NCBI GenBank assembly: GCA_964019415.1
Contig: OZ025875.1
Coordinates: forward strand, 4,649,411 to 4,713,410
Direction: 5' to 3'
DNA from: Ianthella basta
Taxonomy: Eukaryota; Porifera; Demospongiae; Verongiida; Ianthellidae
Length of the DNA stretch: 64,000 nt
The notes below the pieces were generated by a model. The model searched no databases. It had not been told where the DNA came from and was given only the letters and a program-made list of their open reading frames with translations. The first letter of the stretch is position 1. Each line of letters begins with the position of its first letter. Shown here piece after piece: positions 14,065 through 26,000 of the stretch. The position numbers and the translations under genes are program-made.

Positions 14065-17000
14065 CTTGCCAGTGACTGCACTTTACATTAATTGCCATCC
14101 CTTATTCTTTTAGAGTGTCTGGGAGCTTGCTGTGTGCTTCAAGGTACACATTCTGCACACACGTAGCTGTTTGCACATTGAGTTCTTGGTGAACGTTTAT
14201 CATGGAATTGACTTAACCACAGTTATGCGGGTGGCTACGTGCATGCAACATGAGTCCCTTGAAGGTTGCACAAAATGCTTCGGTACACAGCAAGCTCGTA
14301 GACCATCATGGAGATTAAGAGAAAGGCTATTGGCATAAACTGCAGTCACTGCCAAGTTGCAAATTCGAAATCCTGCAATGGAATACTTCAGGTTGCCAAT
14401 TATTGATGCCCCTGGTGCTGCCTGTTCGAGGCAGTGATGTTCTGTCGCCATGAAACAATTTTACCTAAATATGCTGTCCCTAGGACTAGAGTTTATCCAT
14501 CTCGGTAGTAGGTAAGTGCAAACATATCTTTTGTCTTTGCAGTGTACAATGTCGACTGAATTTGGATTCCTTCTGACCAAATTTATGTTACTTCACAGAC
14601 TATGTATTTGTAACTTGTGAGCGGAATGGCGTATCCAGGTCTAATGCTGTACACACTCTTAATTACCTCTGCCCTATCAGTGTACCAAGATTTGAAAGAA
14701 AAGCAAAGTGTTATAATCGAGATCTGACAACCGATGGCATCTGATATTTGGTGCCACACCCTGCATCTGCATCATTTTACTTATTTTCGTTAACACATCA
14801 CTAGCTATCACCTCACAATTTTAAGAAATACATGCTACATTGGAAGAAGGCAGCAGTCATCTGCTTAAGCGTTAAGTGCAATCAAATTGTATTAGTAAAA
14901 ACCTTGCAATGAAAGAAAAGCTACGCTGTAGCATTTTACAGTACATAATTTGGAGAGTGGTACTGTGCTTGGACACCTCCCTTGTGAAACTTTCATGCAT
15001 ACCCTACTTCGTAGAGCATGGTGGTACTATCACTGGCCAGATAACCAACGGAAAGTGCACTTGCCATCTGCAAGGTGGGCTGGAATCTCCTTGCAAGTTA
15101 TTATGGTCACTGGGAAGTGACATTTGGACACGAGGAGCTAACTTTCAGAGTTACAATTTTACAGTATAATTTGAAAGAACAATAACAGAAGTTTGAATGG
15201 TAAAGAAATTTAAAGTCCAGACAACAATTGTGATCATGATGACATGTTCATAGTAAAGTTTGTTAAAATACTTTATGTCACTCAGTCTCTTCGTCCTTTA
15301 TTCATGATTTCATTCATCCTGTTCATCATCCTCATCATTGGATTCCTCTTCCTCTTCATTGTTAGCAAAATCACTCCATATGAATGTTGAATGACAAATG
15401 GAGCTACTGAAAGACCCTTTTTCTTGAGGTTATTAATTTACATGCCCCATTATCAACACTTGAAGTTACACTAAGCAGTATGGTCACCACTGGTTATCTT
15501 AGAAAACAAGACAGCTAGTGCAGTCCAGAAACAACCTGTTGAAAACGTTCTGAAAGAGAAGAGAACCTGCAGACTGGGATGCCTTAGGGCTAATGGAACT
15601 CTGTCTGTAATGTTTTGGACAAATGAACTACCACAAACTGAGTGTATTTGCTGAAGTCAGGAGGGCACATAGCCCATTGGTCAGTTTGGACAAATCAATA
15701 AGTGAACCTTTCTTAGGCCCTCGTTGCCCCATTAGTGTGAATGCTCTAGACCAGAGTGGGCTTTAGCTTGCTAAGCTACCCTCCTTCATGAACAGCATGT
15801 CTAACATTACGCCCCTTCGTATGTAGCCATGTACAATGTCACTGTGTAACATCCTACTTTCCTTCTAAATATGCCATTTTTACATCATCATTGGTTTGTA
15901 ATTTATTTCTAGTAAATTATTGTACCTGAGCATTACTGGTGTTCTGTTTGTCATGCATGTATGTTGAAGATGAAATGGAGTTTTGACCTTGGTGAGGATG
16001 CACTTCAGCTGGCACAGCAAAGAGTCATGATACTGGCATCCTGCCCATCCATTCCTGAAGAGGAGAGACTACTGATTTTCAAATGGGTAATTGCAATGTA
16101 GTTACAGTGATGAGTGTGCCTGTGCTGTATGTAGAATGTGATGTACAACATTAGTAGCTCATGCTTAGTTGCCATCAGGATGTGACTTACTACGCCTTTA
16201 TAACTCATTTCAGAACACAACCTTTCACATCCAGCTGGTGCACTTTCTATTTTTCAGGCCTCCTCCCTATGTGTGCAACAGTTTCCTCCTGTGCAATTAC
16301 CCTGTCTCTATCCTACTGTTTTTGATTCAGTTGGTGAGTTCAGGTTAGATTGCTAGTTCACTGTTAGATCCCTAGGGTACATAGGTATGGTTAAGATGCC
16401 AACAGACCACATGCAATATTCCCCCTTACTTTACTGGTACAGACATATCTGCAGCGAAGCTAGCTCAGCTCAGCATGCACTTGCTGAGTACAACTAAAGG
16501 AGAACCATCAGGTGCAGGTAATGTGCTAATGCCATGTGTTTGAGCACGTATGTCATCAGTGATGCAATCTTTGCTTCTTAGTTTCTAAAACCATGATGCG
16601 TTGTCTATCGCGCCTTCAAAAGCTCATCTACTATGGGGTCAATGCAAAGATTGCAGCTACTTTCTACTATGTACTCTACATGTACTTTCAACATCACAGT
16701 GAAGCAGAGAACTCCAAGGAAGTGTGCAGGTTGAAATGCACTATTATTCATGCTGTCATAATCCTTGTAGGGTATGTCTTACCAATATACTGCTAATTTG
16801 TATGCACAGGCTGTTACTGGCTGTAACATCAATGCAACCACAGCTTATTTCATCCACATTGGACTTTATTTGGGCACTATGTATCAAGGAGGAAAATAGG
16901 TGATTATTTAAGCCATGGTGTTTATGTTTGCTGCACCAGCATGATTGACTGTACATAGCTATAACCCACTTTCGAGGACTGCAGGCTAAATACAATACGA

Positions 17001-20000
17001 CGCTAAGTCGAAGCTGAGGCCGATTAATTGTATTTTGCCAGATGTCTGAGGAAGTGGGTTATAACTAATTTGTATCCATTGCTATGGCAACAGGACAAAC
17101 CGAGCATTCAGTCAGTGGGAAAGTAAACAGAAGAACATGGAGTGTCCATGAAAGAATCTTGATCTCCTGATTGTAGATAAGGTTTAGCAGCAGCACTGGT
17201 AGCCATGTCTCCAAGGATTCACTCTGAATAGGAATCAGCTGACAAGCATTTCAGGGAAGAGCTCCCAAGGATCTTGCAGTAGCTTTCTGAACAGTGACAC
17301 CGCTGGAAATATGTTCCCATGGATTCGTTAGCTATGTTTCACTTGCACTGTGCAGTCTGATCTCATACCCACATCCTGTTCGATGCTGTATGTATGCAGG
17401 TGCCAGATTAAGAGCATCTTTGCTGTGGAAAACCATTTGCTGCACAATAGCAATAATTTACGAGTAGCTAGCTTCATGACAAAGAAGTAAAGTCGGAATC
17501 TGCCATTTGCATACGCACAAGTGAGAAATAGCCATGCATTTCCAAAGCTTTGCATAAGGCAGTGGGAGCGCATTATTGTTGTTATTTCTATTAGCTATAT
17601 GTGTTGCAATTCAATGGTAAACCACAACTTCCCTCCTAGGTAACATCTGATATTCCCCCTCTTGCATGGGATATATTACCCACCAAAATCTTTCCATTGC
17701 CATAGCAATGGGGTACAAATATATATGTTGTGTAATACTATGTTATATTGTATTGAACTGTTGTTTTGTTGTTTGCGATATGCAGTACGTAATAATTGCA
17801 GTAATAATTTGTACTGCCTGTGCTTTGTATATCAGCACTGTAGGTACTGAGTTGCTGCTGTCAATGCTACAACATTTGGCAGGGCTGAAAATTACTAGTA
17901 TTTTGGTCCACCTACCTGAGTATTTGAAAATGATCCAAGTGGCAGCTGACTTTCCAGGCATTCCAGTTCATGTAAGTGTAGACATGCAAGCTCTATGAAT
18001 ATAATTATGTTAAGGCATATTCCTGCATGCAAAAATATGTACTCCATGGCTAATACCCAGTTTACACTAGTGCAATATTCTGGAATGGTCCGGTTCGGTA
18101 CGGTACGATACAGAAAAAATGGCGAATGTAAATGGGTATCATACCGCACCGTACCGTTCCAGAATATCTCGGTCCACTTCTCCGAACGTGCCATACCGTA
18201 CCGTACCGTAATATTATACCCCATGCGATCCACTGCGCATGCACGTAGCTCGACTCTTGTTGGCGGACTGTACGCGGGAAGTGCGTTGGCAAGGAAGCGA
18301 GCTAATGGCGAATTGGACGGATGACGAAACGTTGCTTTTGATAGAGCTATGGAGCAAAGACGGTGTACAGGCACAACTGGAAGGCTGCAGAAAGAATCAG
18401 CACGTGCATGTACGAGAAGATTGTGGACCAGCTAAAGGATGCTGGGCATGAAAGAACTGTTGAACAGTGTAGGTCTAAAATGAAGAAACTGAAGCAAGAC
18501 TACAGGAAAATAGTAGACAGTAACAACAAAACTGGACAGGAAAGGAAGACTTTGAAGTTTTATGATGCACTGGATGCAATACTTGGGCCAAAACCCACTA
18601 CACGACCACCTATAGTAGTAGATACCCTTGAAGGAGATGGTGAAGCAGGTGACTCAGCACACGAGAATTCTGAATCCCAAAATGAGTTATATCAGCCTAT
18701 ATTCATTGCAGCTTGCCAGACATAGCAATGTCACTGCCACTCTATGTTAACACAAATTGCACTCCTCATCCTCGTATCCTGCTTCTCAATTACAGGCTTC
18801 AACTTGGAACACAGATACAAGAATGTTTCTTTGCATACTCGAAAGTTCGCCAACCAGTCCTCACTAGTAAATGTGTTCAACACAATGTACTCCCACCATG
18901 TCCTTGATCTATAGGTGGGCAAAAACTACTAAATACGCATAGTACGCAGGTATGGGTTAATGCTAAGCGCTCACCTAGGTACTGTCCTCAGCCTTCGTGG
19001 TCAAGGTACACACTGTGCTAAGGCACAGGTAGGCAGGGCTAGCAATAACAATGCCTTTCCTCTCGATTGTCGGCGCTGATGCGCTAAAAACCTTCTTTGG
19101 CGACCTTCTCTTATTCTGCGAAGTCGCGACCGTCCTGTCAAAGAGCTTTGAGAAAAGCTAGACGGCCGACGACTACACAGAACAACTTGCAGCACAACAT
19201 CGCTAGCGAAAGCAAGCTGGTCCGACGCCATCTTCTACTGGGACCGCCCCGCTGGTTACCCATCATTGGTACGTGTATAAACGGTTTCAAATATCGGTAC
19301 CGTACTGAATCGAACCGTTCCGTACCGAACCGTTCCGTATCGTACCGTTGCCAACTCTTGTTGTTTGTTTAGTATCCACGTTTTGCTTCCATACATCAGT
19401 GTGGGTACTATGATGGAATTGTATACACTCAACTATGTCCTGAGAGAGTAAAGCATCCCTCACCCCTGGTCTACTTCAAACCATTCTGAATGTTTCTCCC
19501 CACACTCACTCTCGCCCCACAATCCATGTATAGGGACCATATTGCCTTCACAATCCCCTCTCCCACCTGTGCCTGTCTTAGTGGCTCCCACAACTACTCT
19601 ATTGACTTTATCATATGCTTTCTCCAGATCAATAGAAACATAAATAACTCTCTTCACTTCTTGATTGTCTTCTCCATTGCTGCTGACCTCAAAGTAAGAT
19701 ACTTGACCTTCACAGCTTCTCTTTGCTCAAAACCCACTTTTCTCTTTCATGACTTTACACTCTGTACAATCTCTCAACCAAGTATTGAACACCTTACCAA
19801 ACCATTACCTGCAACTCTTAGCAGACTCACTGTACCCTGATATGCACATTGGAATCACATTAAGGCACATGGTGTCATACCTACCACCATACCCATCCTC
19901 TATAGCCACAGTAGACTAGGCAACAGGTGAATATAAAAGAAGCAGAATTGCTGCATTGCAATTGGTGTGGATTGATATGTAGTGATTTGTACCATTTATA

Positions 20001-23000
20001 CACTACACTGTAACAATCACTACCTTTGTGTACAAGAGCGCACAATGGCATCTAGCCTATCTGTTCCTGTTTAAAATCACAAGTGCAAAAGTTTGGCTTT
20101 GATCCTGCGATCTGTGAGTGGTTTGCATCCTACCTTGCTAATAGGTGACAGAGCACTTGCATTATGCTGCACAGTCAGAAAAGGTAGCAGTGGTCACTGG
20201 AGTGCCTCAGGGCTCTGTGCTTGGTCCCCTCTTATTCTCGCTTTTTGTCAAGAATCTCCCAGCCCATCTCCAAGGAGTCACCACAGTCTTGTTTGTTGAT
20301 GACACCAGTCTATATGTGACAGGCTGTTCCATTGATGGCATTTCTGAATCCCTCACTGGTGCACTTGCTGCTGCACACAAATGGCTCCTGGGCAGTGTTC
20401 TAAAGCTCAATGTGTGCAAGACCAAGTGTGCGCTGATTTCCATCAACCGGCAAAAGTCACTGTCAGCCCTTAATGTTTAGTTGGATGGTGCCAACATTGA
20501 GCAAGTCTGTACCTTGGTGTGGTTGTGAATCAATCACATTCCAGGAGTAATCATACTGAAACAGGTCTCCAGGAAAGTTACTGTCAGACCTTAATGTTTA
20601 GTTGGATGGTGCCAACATTGAGCAAGTCTGTACCTTGGTGTGGTTGTGAATCAATCACGTTCCTGGAGTAATCATACTGAAACAGGTCTCCAGGAAAGTT
20701 TCTAAGGGGCTCAGTCTCCTTCAGAGTATTGCTTGGTTCCTACCGAGGCATGTCTTGTGCTGCTTCTACAAGGGCTACATTTTACCACACCTGACGTATG
20801 TGGATACTGTCTATGAATGCTGCACACAGGCAGAGGGTGACTGGCTTGAGTGCCTACAAAACTATGCTGCTCACATCATCCTTGGTAGGCATAGGGATGC
20901 ATCAGCCACTGTGAAGTGAACCATGTGAATTGAACTTGGGTGGCCAACACTGGCATCAAGATGATTGCTAGCTGAATCTCAAATGGTTATCAGTGTCTCA
21001 CAGGCTGTGCTCCACGGTATCTGGTTTCTGAGAGTAAACAGTTGGTCTGTACAGCTTCTTTTCCAGAATCCTCTGTTCTTCCAAAATCTCCCCCTCTGTA
21101 ATGTCTCTCATCCTCTGGTCCAGTTTCTTGGAATACACCTTACTGGGTGTACGGAGGTTGGCGGGTGAAATAAGGCCTAATATACTCTTTCGCCGTTCCT
21201 TCCTCGGCTGTTGGCTGTTGGAGAACGCCGACTATTCAGTGCACCCTACAGCGCGGCGTTGTAGTGCTGGGAACATTTGGTGGCAATTTGTTCATAGCTG
21301 CTTGAGGAAATGTGGGGACAAAGTTCTGCATGACTTCTCTATGGCAACATGGCAACCGCCACTGATAAAGATGGCTGTCACATGGGGCTAGCAAAGAATC
21401 GTCGTCGCGCTGCTCAGAATAGGCCTGCTTTCGAAAATGATGGTCAACTTGATTCGTAGCAGCAACAGATGAGATGATTAAGAAGGTTTGGTAGCAATCC
21501 ACTGGCCGCCTTTGGAGGAATCTGGTTTGCAAGCGTGCCCAAACGTTTTCCCCTTGTATGCTGCAAGAGTAGCCCATTTTCAAACACCTCTCCCGACGCT
21601 CTAAGGTATAGCGTGGTACCTCTGAGAAAGTTTGTTAGCAAACCGCTACCGGATGCGGGAAGGGTTGGCGGACAAGTTTTCCCCAAAACTCGTTTGCCTT
21701 TCCTTCCTCAGTTGTAGGTTAATAAAGTGGACCAACACTTCGGTGCAGCCTACGGCACAACATCGCAGTGCTGGGCAAGTTTGGTGGCAATTTGTTCACA
21801 AGCGCCCGAGAATAAAGGGGACAAATGTTCTGCCCACTCTTTATATATTACATGTCGACTCATTTGTTTCCCCCTGCTCGGTCGTGGAGCATTAAAAACG
21901 AAAACCTTATTGTGTAGCCTACACCACAGTTACGCAGTGCTGGGCAAGTTTGGTGGCAATCTGTCAGCAGGTGTCCAGGAAACATTGGGACAAATGTTGT
22001 GCCCAACTCCTCTTGATAAATATAGATGAAGCAAATTTTGTCACATGTGAATGAAATGGCAAATTGCAGCACTTACAGTGCCTATGGTGCTTTTCCATAG
22101 GCTTATATGTATTTGGCAATGATTTTTGTATTACAGCACAGAGCATTACATAGGTTGACTTGCCATCACTGCGTACCTATTAACATTATGCTTCTTTTAA
22201 CAGCTGCTTGCCTCAGTGTTGATGAAGATTTTGCAGCAATCTAATATTTGCAAGGAAGGTGACTGGGGTCTTGGAAATGAGCTGCTTTCAGTATGCCAAT
22301 GCCTCATGAAAAGAGGGCAGTCCTTGAATCAGAACAAAGGTATACTTTATGTATTTGTGCATATACATACATTAACACCAATCTAAATGACAGTAATGTC
22401 GTAAGCCATTGTATTTTGTATGACATTCTTTTGAGAAGATACAGCTATGATTGAAAGAGTGCTTCCTTGTCAAGCTCAGCTTTTCCTTACCAAAGTAGCT
22501 TCTTCTGTTATAGTGTTATTGTATATCTACCATTACTGATTGTAAGGCACATTCCTTTTGAACACATATCTTCTGTTACACGCACACTTCCTTCCCGGTC
22601 TTCCACTCTATGTAATAAGCACCTACTGATTACTAGGGTTCATCCCTTTGCTATGGCACATATAATATTCTTTTAATGCAAAGTCGCTTGGTGTGTACTA
22701 ATCTCAGCGATGGCAGAGCAGATGGTACAACAGACATTGGATGGCGCCTCAACTAATTTTAGAAAGAGGAACAGTTCAGGGAATAGAAGTACCATACAGT
22801 GCATGGAATAATAACATTAACCAATAACTGCAATAATGTTGCCTTTTAAGTGGTAATGAGTGGCAAATGGCAAGATGTTAACTGTTAGCATGTGATGTAA
22901 ACTGGTTAATGTGATGGCATTGCAATATTTGTACAAGAGTATCGTTTGTGTGTTCAACAATAGCAAAGACACAGAAGGATGGTCTTTTCACTTTATTGCA

Positions 23001-26000
23001 AACAGTGGATCATGCAGCTTTACAGGATATTGCAAAATCTTTGCAATTCAAGACGCATTTTCAGTCACATGCACCCCTGTGAAGGGGGCATGCTAGTATG
23101 ACTACGTCACCTATTTAGAGAGATGTCATTGATGAATGTAACCCACTTTTAGGCGACCCGATATTGTTTTAACTTTTAGGTATTTGTATGGCTTCATGTT
23201 CGTATATAATATATACAGTGCACGTTGCAAAATACAAGGATGATGAAGCCATAGAATAATGTAATATGATATAATGTTTGGGGACTTTGGGCACCCTGTG
23301 GCACAGGCCATTGGTAAGATGACAAACTTAAGGGAAATTTAACAATTTTAAATATAACGGAATTTTTAATGAGGCCTTTGTTTACGTCCAAGGTGGCGCC
23401 GAATTGCAAGTATAAAATGCCATAGCCCCATATCATTGCTATAGTACATTTATACTGATAGTAGGTGTTATAATAATTTAATATGAAAATTCGGTAAATG
23501 CTCACGAAACTTCATAGGCTAGTGCAAGTGGTCAATGAGGCTATGCACTCAGCAGCCCTGAGTGCAAGTAGCGCAAACACTCTACTTGCACTCAGGGTCG
23601 CAACTTGCACTGGTGGTCTTGTTCATATAAGCACTGGCGCATATACTGCATGCACAGATTGCAACTTGCACTGTGATGGTGGTGCATGGTGGTAGTGTAT
23701 ACAGTGCAAGTTACAATATACACCACTAATCTATACAGTGCAAGAAAGTAAATAATATAATATCGTATGGTGATTGCACAATCACGTAGTAAAGGATGGG
23801 GCTAAAAAGTATGTTATATGCCATAACTCCAAAATCAGGTTCGTTACAATATCATACCTGGCATGTCACTATGCAACATACAGTAATTGATAGAACAGAA
23901 AGAGCAGAAACTCAGAGGCTCTTTCTCTCCCTCAAGCACTCGTCATCAGAGCGATTTCAGGCTGTTCATTAATTAGACACATATTTCTATGCTGTCAGGC
24001 TATTGGTGCATGTGGCTAACAACCAGTTGATATGATATGCTAATGTCAGTAGCCTTAATACAAACTAATTGTACAAAGGTTTAACAGAGGACTGGTAGTA
24101 TGACTTCCTTGTTGCATGATGAAGCCATATATCAAAGGGAATGAAGTGTGCAATATCTGGACCTGTGCAAACTTGCGTGTGCATTTGCCTTCTAAGAGCT
24201 GCCCTCTAGACAACAATCCTACTGCAAGCATACAAATTGCTTTGAAGTATCTTTGAAGTACCAGGGTGAGAGAACAGTGACTGCATACTCACTCAATTCT
24301 ACAATCAGGAGAATTACCTTAAAAGTTGGCAAAAACATCAATTGCACCCACTCCTAAAGTCATACCCTAACCTCAAAAGCCAGCACCAAGAAATGTTGGC
24401 TTTTGTTGGTCAGTGCAGGTCCATTGGGCAGCTCTCTAACTAACCCTTTCCAGTGCATCATGACACGTTTTCCACAGGTCTTCATGCCCATTGCAAGGTA
24501 AACACAAAGAGCTTGCAATTCTTTTGGGAGGAACTGCGTATTACAAGAGAACGTCCTTTATGTTTGCTCAGAATGCTTTGCCATTTCATTTCACCTTGGA
24601 TAGAACAGCCTCTAGACTACTATCTATAGCAACTTCAAAAACCAGTTTGTTCATTTGTTAATCAATTCAAGGGCAAAGGAATCTGCGCTTTGAATATTTA
24701 TCATTCAAATTTCAACAAACCATCACTTATAGCCCTATAAATGAGCCGGCACACTCGTGGCCATATTGCAACTATAACATGTAGTTCCTATCTTCTGTTG
24801 ATGGTATTCACAGATTGCAATGCCATTCTCTTCTTGATTTCAAGTTGCTACAACGACTCTGGTGAGGGTTTTGACTGATACCATATAACATGCGACTTCA
24901 TTCATTATATGATGTTGCCTTGGCTACTGCAGATATATCAGACAGGGCCAGGTTTTACCATCTTGGAATGCATACCTTGTCGGCAAGGAAGGTTATTTGC
25001 ATGTTCAGTTTTCTGGTGTACATGAGTAATAGAGATGTATTTCTTACACATGTTTCTTCATGGCTGTATTACATGCTACACACAATGTCTTCAACTTTTC
25101 AAATACCAGTTGACCTCTTAATCTTCCACTCTAGCTTGCACATCTACTCAATGCGGAGGGTGAAAGCAATTCAGAGAACCTATCACAGTTAGTAGAAGGT
25201 TAGCCTAATGTACACTGAAGGGGTGACAATGCTAGCAGTATAATTTGTTATGTAGTCAAAGTACTAGCTGGTTACTGTTTCTTCTTTGGCCTTCTTCTGG
25301 TTCTTCCTTATGCACTTGCTTCACTAATCTGTCACCATTCACGTTCGCCATTTCATCTTCCACCTGCTTTACTTTTCTAGCACAATACTCACAACCACTG
25401 TCTGTTCAAGTGATCACATAATTTACAAAGTATACACTGACCCAGTTTGGTTTGACACAGTCGGAATAGTTTTGTTTGGGCCACGTTTACACTAAGTCTT
25501 ACAAGAACTGAACAGAATTGGTAGTTGACTTTCATCAGGATCAGTGATATTTGTATGAATTTGAATGTCATGGATGGGGACAAAGGCTGAAATGTATAAA
25601 GGTGTTCACCTTCTATCCAGCATGCTACGGCAGTTGGTCTCCATGTGAGTAATGTTTCCAATAGAAGCTGAGTTACCTCTTCAGCTGTCACATTTTTGAT
25701 CCGTTGCTTTTCTCTGTCAAACCAGCTTCAGTCCACCTTTAATCAAACTGAGTGAAGATTGTGCTAGATGCAGGATATTGCTGAGTGCTGTAGTTGAATA
25801 GGAAAGAAACATGATCATAATTGAGAGGGAAAGAATTTCAAGCAGCCAGGTCCAATGGAAGGAGCTACGTACGAGGATCTTGAAGGCAACTTGTCAAAAC
25901 AAGACACAATCAACGTTGTTATTGTCCGTAGACCTTTGAAATGTCGTAGGGCTTAAAGGAAGTGGCGCCGCTGACGGCACCACTTTCTTTCAAAGGTCTA

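Larger units (their letters stand above)
18061..19352. mobile_element. PIF/Harbinger DNA transposon, internally deleted
   Basis: The ends are rich in inverted ACGGTACCG-type words (18090-18215 and 19296-19350) and the left end TTTACACTAGTGCAATATTC recurs at 32296. Two converging genes fit PIF/Harbinger. The plus strand carries a Myb/SANT-like protein (18305-18725) and the minus strand a DDE transposase start (19231 down to 18731). The transposase stops after about 130 residues, next to the end of the Myb gene, so the catalytic core is gone. Target duplication not resolved. Confidence 0.75.
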
